From Madurella fahalii (taxonomy: Eukaryota; Ascomycota; Sordariomycetes; Sordariales): a stretch of DNA of 64,000 nucleotides. Both the position numbers and the translations under genes were made by a program. The stretch spans positions 3,472,001-3,536,000 of the forward strand of contig CM056876.1 of assembly GCA_029876055.1 (NCBI GenBank), given 5' to 3'. How positions within the stretch are numbered: the first letter of the stretch is position 1; the number at the start of each line of letters is the position of its first letter. This document shows positions 1 to 11,704 of the stretch, piece by piece. The notes below the pieces were generated by a model, which saw only the letters and a program-made list of their open reading frames with translations, was not told the origin of the DNA and did not search any database.

Positions 1-3000
1 GAGAATCTTGCCGCTCCACGCAAGGAGCTCAGTGTACGGTCCAAAAAGCAAAAACTTGGCGAGAGAACGAGCAAAGGTGATGGGAGCATTGTCTTAGTTC
101 GTCCACCCTCACTCGACCTCGAAGCGCGCCATGAGCTGACCGTGTTTTCTAGACAACAAACAATGCCTTTACAGTGAGCAAGCTGCCGGCGCTACCAGAC
201 CGGCTCCGCGCAGATGCGCAAAGTATGACCGAGCCTCCCTTGCTTTCCCCACTTCGTCCGCGTTTCGCGTGCTAGGCTTGCTAACCCATCAAAAGACCGA
301 CAGCACGGCGCCATCTACTCATCGGGCGGTTACGCCCTGAGTCTCACCCATACTCACGCCTTCGTCTGGCCCTACACCTCGACGACAGCTTCCCCCGAGA
401 CCTTCACCTTCACGTTGCCATACCCTTCAAAACATGCCTCTGACCCGCTTCCGCTCGGCTCACTGGTTGCGCCTTCATCCTCTTCGGATGAGCCAGGCTT
501 GGTCATTGTCATGCCGGTTAGCGGCAAGATCGCCTACTGGGAATCCATCTCCAGTGCAGCGACTCTCGACTTCATCCGCCAACAACGGAGCGGTGTCGAA
601 GACTCCATATATGGAATGTTCTCGGGAGAGCATGTCACCCAGATCGTCAATGCCGAGTCGGCCGGGTTCGTCTTGGTATTCAGCAGTGGGAGGCTAGCGT
701 ACATGAGTGTGAGGGATACCCACGGCCGACCCGGAATCTCGGTGCAGTTCCTTCGGAGCGGTCTGAGTAGCAGCGCACTGGGGTTTTTCGGCAGCATCCG
801 GAACGCGTTGAGCTCATCCGTCTTCCGGGGGGACATTGCTGCTGCCCACGCTAGCTACGGGTCCAAAGTCGGAGAGCGCGTAGTCGTGGCGGCAACTTCG
901 AAAGGAAAACTGCATTCCTGGAAGGTACACCGTGGCGGCCATCACGAGCTTCTAAGCGAATTCGATATCCGAGATAGATTGAGCGACGCGATCCTCGAGG
1001 CGGACCCCGACGTCGGCGACTTTCCCCATGACTCGATCGAGGTTCACGACTTTACTTTTGTGCCTCGGGGTTTGGAACAGAAGTATATCAACGCGAGCCG
1101 GCTGAGTGAGGCTCTGACGCACGAGGACGATTCTTTGCAACACGTGCTCCTTTTGGTATCATTTTCCAAGCAACGCCACACTCGATACTCGCTCGTTGAG
1201 GTAGTCATTGCTGCGGAGGGCCCTCGGGTGGGAATGGTCCGGCCATTGACCTCATATACCACCGCCGTCAGGACTACAGCCCCTCAGAAGCCTCGAATCT
1301 ATCTTCCACGACCTGGCCTCGTTGCCTTCATCGTTTTCGACAGGGCCGTGGTTATCAGCTCCGTGGTCTCCCCCCAGACTCGCCAGATTCTCAGCTGCAA
1401 GAGGATACCCACGTAATACCGTCTACTTTTGAGGATGTTGTCGACTTCCGCGACGCAGAGACTCTGCAAGTTGTCGGTTCTGGCATCGAAGAGCCTAGCG
1501 GGAGCGGGCATTTGCAGGACGAGCTCCGGAATACGCACCGGCATAGGACAAAAAACCCCGCTGTGGTGCTTCTGCTACAAGGGATAGGAACTATCAGGGT
1601 AGCAGTCGCCGATGTTGACCGGTTCGCTAGCGACGCGCCGCCAGAGGTGACGGCGAAAAGCAAGCTGGAGCAGGCCGTGTTCTTTGGGGTCAAGGATGAC
1701 AACCCCTTGGTCTTCCAGGGCAGGAGAGATCTGCCATTCTCTAGCCAGGAAATCGGAAATGCGGCGATCGAACTGAGTCATGAGATCGTGAGCTCAAAGA
1801 CGCCCTTCATCGCCAACCTGCCCGCCTCGCTCGAGAACAACATGAAGAGCAGGGTCACATACTTGAACGGCCTGATCATTTATCTCAATGCCGCCAAAGT
1901 CAATCTGGATATGCGCACGCGATGGATTCTGCTCTACAATGCGGAGATGGCCGTCGCGACGTGGATCTGGCAGAAGCACGAACAGTTCCTCGCAGAACGT
2001 CCCAAGAGCGACAAAAAGACTCTTATCTCCGAGACGGCAGTCTACATCAACGAGAATCAAAAGACGGAGCTCAACCCGGCCGTCGGACAGGTGGATCCTG
2101 TGCGTCACTGGTTTATTCACGACGTGTGGCGATTGGATATCTTCGTTGCTTGGGCGTATCAGATCATCAAATACCACTTCACCGAGCGTCTGACAGACGA
2201 GGCGGGCCTCAACCGCCTGGTTTGGGAGGCAGTCACGATTAACAACGGTGCCCTATTCGAGGCACGTCAGTTCCGGCTAACAAGAGCGGGTCAATACGGT
2301 ATCGATCCTAAGAATATCGCAGGGGGCAACGCTATCCTGGAGCCGTGGACCGCTACGTATTTCATCACGAACAACCTCAAGCGATTGGTGGAATTTTGTT
2401 ACCAGTGGCTTGAGCGATACTCGGGGCAGTCTCCGGAGGAATCCCCAGTTGATCTCCGCCTCCTCGATTCTACTCGGCTCCTTCTCCCGTCCTTGACCAG
2501 CCAGTACCTGACCTCTTTGACCGAATTCTCCAGCTGGGCCGCGCTGAGCGACGATGCGCAGACCCAGGAGCGAGGCAGGACCTATCAGCAAATCTACCAG
2601 GATGACGTCTATACCAAGATCTTGAGACTGAAGGACTTCGACCTGTGGGATGAAGCCATTGATCTCGCGAGGGAGCTAGAAGCATTCGACTCGCTCGCCG
2701 AAGTTGTCGTACAACAGATCCTGGCGTTGGAGCAAAGCACAACCGAGGGGAACACAACCGACAGCGCGGTCCAAGACAATCTCACTCTAGCTCAGGTGAA
2801 GAAGCGGCAAATGGGCCGCTTGTTCGATGAATACAAGGAGGATTTTGCCTTCCGCGCCTACGAGGTGCTCCTCGAGAACAGCGGTGTCCAGGCCGTATTG
2901 GATTTCCCTTTTGACAAGAAGGGCTACGCCACCAAGTTCCTCCGGACTAAACCGGAGCTCGCGAAAATCTCTTGGATCAACGATGTTGAGAGGGAAAAGG

Positions 3001-4103
3001 ACATTGATCACGCCGCTGAAACACTGCTGAACCTCGGCCTCACGCGCGAGCAACAAGTTTGGAACAAGAAGATTGAGTTGAGCTTGGGCAAGCTGGCGCT
3101 CCTGGCCGAGGAAGCCGAGCAGTCTGCCAACGGCGACGGCGCCAGCAGCGCTCCGTCAGAGAACGAAGGGAAGAACGGCGCCAACCTCGAAAAGATCGAC
3201 CAGGCCCTTGAGCTGATCAAGATCCAGGACGCCCTCTACAGCCAGATCCTACCCACTATCCAAGAGGGCGTCGACGAGTCGGCCGAGTTAGAGTTAGCCC
3301 TCAAGGAGCATGCCGTGTTGATTCCGAAGAAGCAGAAGGCTCTGCATCAGCTCTTCGAGGACGCTATGTCGCGCCTGCTTCGGCACGAAGCGCTGCAGCC
3401 GCTCACCTTGATCGACCTTCTCACCCTGGCGTCCCTGGATGTCAAGCACTACGACGCCATCGGGGACCAATTCCTGCTTGCCCTGAAAGTCGCCAAGTTC
3501 GGACTCAAGGGCGAGGACCGCGCCAACGCGGAGCGGCTGATCTGGCGGCGCTGCTTTACCCGCGACGACTGGAAGCGCGTCAACGAGACCAATGAGAAAG
3601 GCGACCTCGACCAGCTAGCAACCGTGGGCGACACAGCCACCTACCGCGCCTTGTTTGCAGTGATTGATGAGCGTATGCATACCCTTCCCCCATTGTTTTT
3701 TCCCCGTAGAAACCCCATCCACCAACCCCTACTCACACCGCAAGTAGAACACTCGGACGAGAAGTTCCACCCGTTCGTAAGACCCTCTGAGGCGCTCGGC
3801 GTCTTTACCGAATCGCTCGATCGCCGGTTCGACAACATGGACGACAGCTTCCGCAGCAAGCTGCTCGACGCCATGAGGTGGGAAGATGGCAGGCTCAGGA
3901 CGTTTGTTGACAAGCACCAGCTGGAGGCGTGGTACCGGACTACGAGGGAGTGTGCGGAGAAGACGGTCGCTGTGGCGTATGATCGGTTGACAGCTGCAAA
4001 GGCGCAGCGGCAGCAACAGCTGCAGCAGGCGGTGAATGGCAATGGGAGTGCAAAGGTACGGCTTTTCGCGGCTGAGAATATGGAAGGGGGGCAAATCTAC
4101 TGA
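1..4103 (+). CDS. NUP133: Nucleoporin Nup133 (5' end outside window; apparent frameshift)
   Basis: Structural subunit of the Y-shaped Nup84/Nup107 complex that builds the outer rings of the nuclear pore. The reading frame fits exons 1-96 (start outside the window), 153-222, 296-3672 and 3745-4103, joined by GT-AG introns of 56, 73 and 72 nt. The last intron is in frame (GTATGC donor at 3673), so its removal is likely but not certain. The N-terminal part is beta-propeller-like (IYSSGGYALSLTHTHAFVWPY), as in the Nup133/Nup155 family; the rest is the long alpha-helical stack. Family features include HPFVRPSEALG near the C-terminus. The frame shifts at the C-run 1370-1375: codons in frame 1 lead to a stop at 1414-1416, while frame 3 continues without a break from about 1377 through PDSQLQEDTHVIP to the stop at 4101-4103. 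One missing C explains this; it could be a base-calling error or a real lesion. The family call is firm, the frameshift cause open. Confidence 0.88.
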
Positions 4104-7100
4104 GGGGCTGTTGGGAGTTTGAGGGATGGCGATGGGGAGGGGACAGGATAGGGATGTCTTGGGTGGTGTGGAACTCTTGTGTTGTCTGTTCTGTTTGGTC
4201 TGGTTTGGCTTTCTGGAGACAAGCAAAATAGGGAAGGCCCTCCACGGAGCCAACAACCCCATTGCTTTTTTTCTCCTCCCCTGGTAGCGGGGTTTGGTGG
4301 TGGCATGCAATGAGCAATACACAGACTAAACTGTACAATTAATTTTGCGGTATAAATCGTTCTCCTTTGGTACGGAGGCTTCTGATGGGATATCACGATA
4401 CACACAACACGCAACGCAACGCAACACAATTCAACAAAGGTTTTGTCGGGCAAGGCTCGCGGCTCGGTCTTGATGGCCGAAGCGCGGGAACCGCAATATA
4501 TTGGTTACTCTTGGGCAAGCAAGCACTGTCTCACATTGAATATGCGCTTACACCATGGGGGATTCTGGGGGTCGCACAACGCTGACTTCCCCGGTCTGGA
4601 GAGGCGACGAATCAAGATGCTAGGATGAAGTAGGAAGGAGAAGAGACGAAACAAAAGCAATAATAGCGCATTTCTTATCAAGTCGTGTGTAACTTTTGAT
4701 ACCTCTGGCACCTGAGAACCGAGAGACGATCTAGATAGCGACTCGGCGGTCAATATCAAGAATGGATAGAGCATGCTAGAGGCTTTGAGGTCTTGCGCTT
4801 CAAAATAGGCGCGGAGTACGAGGTCCTGCACCGTCCAATGCAGGTCTGATGCCGAGACCGTTAGGCTTTTTTTCCCTTCCCGCTGAGCCATCCGATTGCT
4901 GCAGCTTTTATCAAGCTGTAACTGCAGCCGTGCTGCATAGACTAAATGGGGCCTGGAATAGGTAGGTCCATACGCTCGATGAGCTGGCAGCGTGGGCTGC
5001 AAACCACATTCGCTGTCAGCTGCAAGGGGTCTCCGAGGGAGAGCCGAGAAGGGAACGTAGTATTCCGAGTCTTTTGCGACCGAGGTGAGCGAGTGGCGTT
5101 CAAATTTCTGCTTCCAATGCGAGACTTCCCTCTCGGAACCAGCCGTCTTGGTCTTCCCACCGCCAAATGCAGTTCGGGGGACAAGCTGTTGAGAGACGCC
5201 AGGCAAGGTGCCAAGCACTCAACCCTGGGATTCCAATCGGACAAAAAATTGCTTGTCATCTCGAGCTGTATGCACGCCTGGCTCACCGGGCTGGGCGGCA
5301 GCAGAATGGAAGATGCGGTGCGGTTGCCACCAATGCCTGTATGTCTGTCATTTCGAAATGCATTAAGTAAGGTGCCGTAGGGGAAACGGAGGCGCGTGTA
5401 CCTCAAAAGTTTTCCCCTGCATCGATCAGCAAGCCGCCACATTGCCGAAGGTATCACGGCCATCCCGTCGCTTGCCTTACCGAAGCCTACAGCGGAGACC
5501 GAGAGCCTACGGCGGTTTGTTGTTACGTGCCTTCTCTTGATCTCCCGCTTAGGTAGCCGCGGCCCTCCCCCCCCCCCAAAACAGACCCTAATTGGCGTTT
5601 GCATGGCGCTACCCCATAGCCGTCTCGTGATCTCGTGCCCTGAGGCTCACCGCGACAATTTGGGCCCGTCTTATTCCTGGCACCATGCTATTCCTGGAAT
5701 GGTTCCTGAGCTAGCGACGGAGCCCGGGGTCTTGGGAACGGATCGATCTCCTTCCTGCCATGGAGATTTTCTACCATTCCTCCCGTTGCAATCGGCCGCC
5801 GCCTTCCGCAAAGTCCAGGCTAGGCCGGCCGTGAGTCTGATCTCCGGGCCTCGGGAGGCAAACTGCATTCTGGCCTGGACCCTTTTGGCCAAGATTGCAA
5901 AGTTGCATCCGGGTCTGGCGGCGGGTGATGGGTGCGCCGTTCGTTATGTCAAGCACAGGGCAGCAAGAGATCCGCGCCGTTGACAATAAACTATGCGCCC
6001 AGATAACCTTGAACCGACAAAGGCCAATCGAGGCAGCGGTTCCACGGGGCCGCTTTATGAACATTAATTGGGGGTTTTGTCATCCTAGAGGTGCCCTGTA
6101 CATATTGGCTCTAGTACACTTATTTGCTGCGTATTGTCTGCGACGGGTTCAGTACAGTGCACACCGGGCCCAGGGATGCGCCGATGATTGTCGCTGATCT
6201 AGTTGATCCAACGCTTTTCCTCTCCAACCCGCCTCGACTGCCACCCGCTCGCGCTCCGCCCCACGTCCTGGCCTGCACATTCTTGATGTGTGGCAAGGGG
6301 CCTTGCATCGAGGTGTGAATTGGCAGAGAACAGGGCGCAAGGGCCTGCTAACTTCCCGGGCGGGCTGCCCGCAGCTGTTGCTAGCCACTGGCGCTTTTCC
6401 GCCATTGGATTGGCCAGGGCCTCGACGCCCCCTGTCTCGTCAGCTCCGCTGCCCTGCCTTCCCCTTCTGTCTCCCTTTCCTCGCCTTTTCCTCCTTCTCC
6501 ATTTTGTATTCCGCCACACCACACGACCATCGCCATACACCAAACCCTGTGTGCCTTTGCAAAGGCCGCAGACGACGAGTCGTGTCGGGGCGACCGGATT
6601 GCGCCAGCCAAGCTGCGGACCCGCCAATCGGCCTGTTCAATCGGGGAAACGTTGGGGCGTGGATTGCCTGTCTTCGGTGTACGGCTGAGAACCCGCGACC
6701 AAAACCACTGTCTCGAGACCCTACACTACCTACCTCGCCCGTTCGCATATCCGGCACGGCTGCATCCACGGGATTCGACCTACGGAGGTATTACAATTGA
6801 TTTGTCCGTTTTGGTAGCTGCCCTCCGAACGGTAAAGGTCCATGCCAGCAAAGCATCGCCTTGCGCGAACAGCTTAGCTCCGCCCACCGCCTGTTGACAG
6901 GACCGCCCGCAGGCCTGGTCCAAAGCTTGGGTGAGTTGGCTCGAGTGCCCACCACTGCACTGCGTTTTCCCACTGCAACCACCTCGCCAGGCTCTCCGAG
7001 CCTTGCCGACCTTTTGTGACTCGAAACTTTGGTGGATTTCTTAACCGCCTCACCCCCCCCCCCCCAGAACATCATCACAGCCTGTCCTACCCAAAACACC

Positions 7101-7223
7101 CGTTATCCATAGTTCATAATCCACACAGCCATCCATTTGAAGACGGCCCGCTGATTGCGATGCCTGGCTGACACGGACGGGTAGAGTCGATTACAGATAC
7201 CTTGGGACGAACCCATCGCCAAG
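4104..7223. other. Intergenic region between NUP133 and casein kinase 1
   Basis: About 3.1 kb of GC-normal, non-RIPed sequence. I see no protein with recognisable family features on either strand; the open frames here overlap each other in several registers and lack splice-linked continuation. The right part (about 6470-7223) is rich in C/T tracts and probably holds the promoter and leader of the downstream kinase gene. The C-run near 5567-5577 and another near 7050-7064 are places where base calling could be unreliable. Confidence 0.5.
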
Positions 7224-8771
7224 ATGGCTTCGTCATCGTCGAACGTTGTCGGGGTGCACTACAGAGTAGGGAAGAAGATTGGAGAGGGCTCCTTTGGCGT
7301 CATCTTCGAGGGGATGAACCTCCTCAATAGCCAGCAGGTGGCCATCAAGTTTGTATGTACCCGCTGGATGAGCTCGACTTCGCCGTGCAAACCCGACTCC
7401 ACTCGCAAACCGCTGACGCGTCCGTCACCCTGCAGGAACCCAGGAAGAGCGATGCTCCTCAACTGCGCGATGAATACCGAACGTACAAGATCCTTGTCGG
7501 CTGCCGTGAGTGTTGCCCGAAGCCCCGAAGAGAAACAAAGGTCGTGTGTTGTCTAACCGTTGCCCGCTGCAGCCGGCATCCCCAATGTCTACTACTTTGG
7601 TCAGGAAGGGCTGCACAACATCCTGGTCATTGACCTCCTCGGTCCGTCGCTGGAGGACCTCTTCGACCATTGCAATCGAAGATTCAGTCTCAAGACCGTA
7701 GTCATGGTCGCAAAGCAGATGGTGCGTGCTTTCACCCAACACTTGTTGTCGCCTATTGCTAGAGTCTGACGGCATTCGCAGTTGTCGCGGGTGCAAACCA
7801 TCCACGAGAAGAACCTGATTTACCGAGATATCAAGCCTGACAATTTCCTCATTGGGAGGCCGGGTACCAAGACTGCCAATGTCATCCACGTCGTTGACTT
7901 TGGGATGGCGAAGCAATACCGCGACCCCAAGACGAAGCAGCACATCCCTTACCGGGAACGCAAGTCGCTCTCGGGAACCGCCCGGTACATGAGCATCAAC
8001 ACGCATCTCGGCAGGGAACAGTCGAGGCGCGATGACCTGGAGGCACTGGGTCATGTCTTCATGTACTTCTTGCGGGGTGGCCTGCCTTGGCAAGGTCTCA
8101 AGGCTGCAACGAACAAGCAAAAGTACGAGAAGATCGGCGAGAAGAAGCAGACGACCCCCATCAAGGAGCTGTGTGAGGGTTTCCCAGAGCAGTTTTCCCA
8201 CTACCTCACGTACGTGCGCAATCTCGGATTCGAAGACACGCCCGACTACGACTACCTGCGGGATCTCTTCACACAGGCGCTCAAAGAGGAGGGGGGTGTC
8301 GAGGACGGCGAGTACGACTGGATGAAGAAGCAGGACAAGAAGGGGGACTGGAACCGCCAAGCTTTGCACGACCCAAACGCCCGGCCCGGGGCCTCGGCCA
8401 TGGAAATCCACGGCAATTCGCGGGGGGCCACCACTCGTCACCAAAGCGACCCGCAAGCCCCGGGACTGACAGCCGCTCGTTTAAACGCCACGCAACCCCC
8501 ACTGCCGCGCCCGGGCATGGGGCAACAGAAGCAAGGGCGGCCAAACGGGCCAGGACTAGCAAGCCCCCGGCCGGCGGTTGGGGGATACATGCAAGCGGCG
8601 CCGACGCCGACAGGCTCGACGCAGGCGCAGTTCCAGACCAGCACCCAGAACCTGCCGCAGCGGCAGATGGCGCACTCGCCCGCGATGAACAGCCCAGCCC
8701 AGCCGCAGGCTAACCCCCAGCCGCAACCAACGGGCTTCCAGAAATTCATGAAGACTCTCTGCTGCGGCTAG
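7224..8771 (+). CDS. Casein kinase 1, membrane-anchored Yck/CK-1b type
   Basis: Serine/threonine kinase of the CK1 family. Exons 7224-7352, 7436-7505, 7573-7721 and 7782-8771 give 445 residues; all introns are GT-AG. Visible kinase motifs: glycine loop GEGSFGVIFEG (residues 20-30), lysine in VAIKF (K42), catalytic YRDIKPDNF, magnesium-binding DFG, and the CK1-specific SIN triplet in place of APE (ARYMSINTHLG). After the kinase domain comes a Gln/Pro-rich tail of about 145 residues ending in FMKTLCCG. A C-terminal cysteine pair is typical of yeast Yck1/Yck2 and filamentous-fungal CK-1b, where it is palmitoylated to hold the kinase at the plasma membrane. This separates it from the soluble Hhp1/CK-1a type that phosphorylates the clock protein FRQ. 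The start ATG is chosen because it gives the conserved VGVHYRVGKKIGEGSFG beginning. Substrates cannot be read from sequence; nutrient sensing and endocytosis are known roles of the yeast relatives. Confidence 0.96.
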
Positions 8772-10353
8772 AGAATTCGATGTTTTGTGTTTTCCCACTC
8801 GGTCTGGCGTTTGCTGAGTAAGCACTTTATCTGGCCAGCTTCTCGATTACCCTTGCTGACCAGAGTCGACCAGCGCTAGGCGGGCGGCATATTCTATATA
8901 GAGGCTTCCAGGAGATGAGTCTGACACGATTTGCCTGAAACATGCGTTTTCGCGTTTTGCATGGGACATAGAGGATGCCTTCTTTCCATAGCGGTTTCCG
9001 GCACACATCTGGCGCCTACCTGGACATCATTACGATCACGATAATCCGGATTTTTTCTCGATTGCGGAGCCCCCTGCTTTTTCCTAGCCTTAGACCCTAG
9101 GTACCTGCTCGCAGCTTGCTTTTTCTTCTCTCTCTCTCTCCCCCTCTTATTTGGCGGCGGCGTGGGCAGGCACATGTGGCAGGGCTAATTTTCTTGTCTT
9201 GGGCTTTGGCAAGGGGGGTAAAAGCAAACTCTCACAACAATGGCGCTTTGTTTGGAATGCTCTTCCCTACCTACCTCCCTACCATAACCGCAGATAACTC
9301 TCTACCAACCTACTACCTAATAATCAGTATCATCCATTTCCGCCCCGTTCGTACCTGTTGAGTCCATACGGATCAGAAAATTACCCCATAAACAAGAACG
9401 GCATCGTAACAGGCGTGGTTGTTTCCGCAGGTTACTACCTTGGACTAGGGCTGGACAAGGAGGACTGGCTTTTCTTGTCAATATCCAAAATCTTATCATT
9501 GGTTTTTATATTTCCTTTTTCCTTGGTCATTTCTTTTGTTGTCTTTTGCGGCCTGGGAAAGAATGCCAGTAAGCAAAAAGAAGAACAACCTCGAGAAACT
9601 GAAAGTCAACCCCGTCCCGCCGAAGTCCACGCTGACTGTGAGTGCCTTGCGAGTGTTGGCTCATCGTTGCTGTCGTGGATGGAACGCCGGGGAAAGAGAG
9701 CAGGGAGGCGGAGATTGTGTTTTGGGGGAGGAGGAGAGGGCTAGCGGTCTCTATTAACTAGCGTTATATATCACCGGGGTTTTCCTTTCCATAGATTATC
9801 CCCCTCGTCGCTTCGGTGTCGATATTGGTGTAGTTGGGGTGCCTTCATGCTGATTTGGAGATAGCACGATGTAAGGTGCTCTCCGAAGAGTGCAGGTGGC
9901 GAAGAACTGGAGCTAGAAGAGCGATGGCGGTGGGTGGGGAAAGCAGCAGATGTATTTGGGTCTGGCATGGACGAATGGCCTACGATATTGGCTTATCTGT
10001 TCATCGAGACATGAATTTACAGAGAGACGGGGTAGAAATGTGGAGAGGGGATAATTACATCGCCGGCGAGATTGACCTACTTCTTCATCCGTTTTCCCGT
10101 GCGAGACGAAGGCCTTAGGAGAATTCTACATTTCCGATCGGGGTTACGTGCGTGTATCATTACAGTGCCTTAGAACCGTGACCGTGTATACATGATTGCA
10201 TTTAGAACGAACGCCCGCTTCCCAAACCCATAGACGTTGGCCCGGACAGCAGAGTGCTGCTCCCCATGCAGCATGCCTATCATCGAGAATAACGCCACAC
10301 TAAGCATAACAACAGCAACAAATCTTATTTTTGAGGGTCTGCCTTAACCGAGT
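8772..10353. other. Convergent intergenic region, casein kinase 1 / p24
   Basis: The kinase gene (+) and the p24 gene (-) converge here, so this 1.6 kb should contain two 3' untranslated regions. It has T-rich and pyrimidine stretches (about 9117-9150 and 9480-9545). I see no coding sequence or RNA gene. Confidence 0.5.
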
Positions 10354-11161
10354 CTATGTGAGCTTCTGCTTGATAAAGAAGGACCGCAGGTGCGACAGCT
10401 GCCAGGCGCATGTCACGGTCAGGACGGTGAGCTGGATCAGAATCCACCGGACGACGCGGCTGTTTGTGCTCTCGGACTGGTCACGGAACTCGGCCTCGCG
10501 TTCCTGACAGAGAAGATAATGTTAGTCGCTCCCTCCTTTGGTTCCTTCCTTCCCTTGCTATCAACAAGGCTGGAGTGTAACTCACCCGCTGGAACACCTG
10601 CTCTCTCCTGATGTCATTCAATCTCGCGTTGAGATCGCGGACGCGCGTCGCCAGGTCCTGGATCTTGTCCTTGTCAGAGCTCTCGATCGCGCTCGTCTCG
10701 CCAATGGCGATGTCGAGCGTCAGGCGGATGCCGCCGTTGGGCGAGGCCACCGAGAGCCAGTTGGAGCGGCCACTATTGGAGGAAGGCGTGAAGCAGATCT
10801 TGTGGTCGCCCGCCTCGGCGGCCGTAAAAGTGAACTTGCCCGCGGCGCCGCCGCGCTGCGAGACGACACGGTGGTCGTTGTCGAAGATTTCCTGCGAGAG
10901 AAGTTGCGTCAGTAGGGGGTCCCGCGCGGAGGTGAGCAGGCAGAGCATAGGACATACGTCGACAGAGATATAGATGGTAATGCCATCGTGCTTGGCCCAC
11001 GCTTGCCGGTGGTCGTCCCATTCCTCGGCGACGTAGTGGCCCACCACCAGGGTGTCCTTGGGAAGCTCCTCGAAGAAGCACTTGGGCGAAGTGACATCGA
11101 CGTAGAAGTAGAGCGCCCGGGCCATGGCGGCCAGTGATAGTAGAGGGAGAAAGCACCTCAT
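10354..11161 (-). CDS. p24 family cargo receptor, alpha subfamily (Erp1/Erp5, TMED9-like)
   Basis: Type I membrane protein that cycles between ER and Golgi in COPII and COPI vesicles and sorts cargo such as GPI-anchored proteins. Exons on the minus strand are 11161-10958, 10891-10586 and 10503-10354, giving 219 residues, the usual family size. In order: signal peptide (MRCFLPLLSLAAMARA), GOLD domain opening with ALYFYVDVTSPKCFFEELPKDTLVVG and holding a second cysteine in HKICFTP (the GOLD disulfide pair), a coiled-coil neck (KIQDLATRVRDLNARLNDIRREQ), the SESTNSRVV motif before the membrane, one membrane span, and a cytosolic tail RSFFIKQKLT. The tail carries the FF motif and a KxKxx dilysine-type COPI signal. 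The SESTNxRV and WQxxHLxSFF pattern matches animal TMED9 (p24 alpha) better than the beta, gamma or delta groups. The internal methionine is used as start because an upstream extension would bury the signal peptide. Confidence 0.92.
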
Positions 11162-11704
11162 CTTGCCGGCTGCGGATCGCCTCGTTCTGCGTGGTGAGAT
11201 GGCCGGATTCGATGCAATGGGGAGGGGTGGAGAGTTGCGCAAGTGCGGTCCCGTATAATCAATGCTCTTCGAGTACGGGCGCGACCCTGGCCAAGCTCCC
11301 GAAGGTGCCACGTTCGGGAAAATCGGGCCTAGGGGTTTGGAGAGTCACGTGCGGATACCCCAAGCCCGGCCAATTCAGTGCGGCCAGTCAGTGGCCTGGG
11401 CCAAGGATATTTTTCTTGGGGCGGCCATCAACTGTCAGAAACCGCCAAAACGAATCGAACGACCTTGATAAACCACCCGTATCGACGCGAATTTTTGTCG
11501 CCCAAAAACCGTTCTTATTGCTCCTCTATCGCTGAGACGGCCTGTACCGCTATTTTCCCACGTGTATTATTTTATGCTACTCGATTTTAATCTAACCTCG
11601 TCGCTGCCGATTGATTTGTTTGGCGCTGGCTGCGACCGCTGAATCTCCACTTTACGGCAGTATCAAGCACCCGTGACGCGACCGGTCAATACACCCCCGG
11701 TACC
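11162..11704. promoter_or_regulatory. Divergent promoter, p24 gene and SWC4
   Basis: The 543 bp between the two start codons must hold both promoters. No TATA box or named binding site stands out. Assignment rests on gene layout only. Confidence 0.5.

Noticed and set aside
4505..5604. Overlapping minus-strand frames of 220-237 codons upstream of casein kinase 1
   Set aside because: They overlap in different registers, have no signal peptide, domain or splice continuity, and are of average length for GC-rich non-coding DNA.
7425..8456. 343-codon minus-strand frame over casein kinase 1
   Set aside because: It is antisense to the kinase exons and crosses their introns; no motif.
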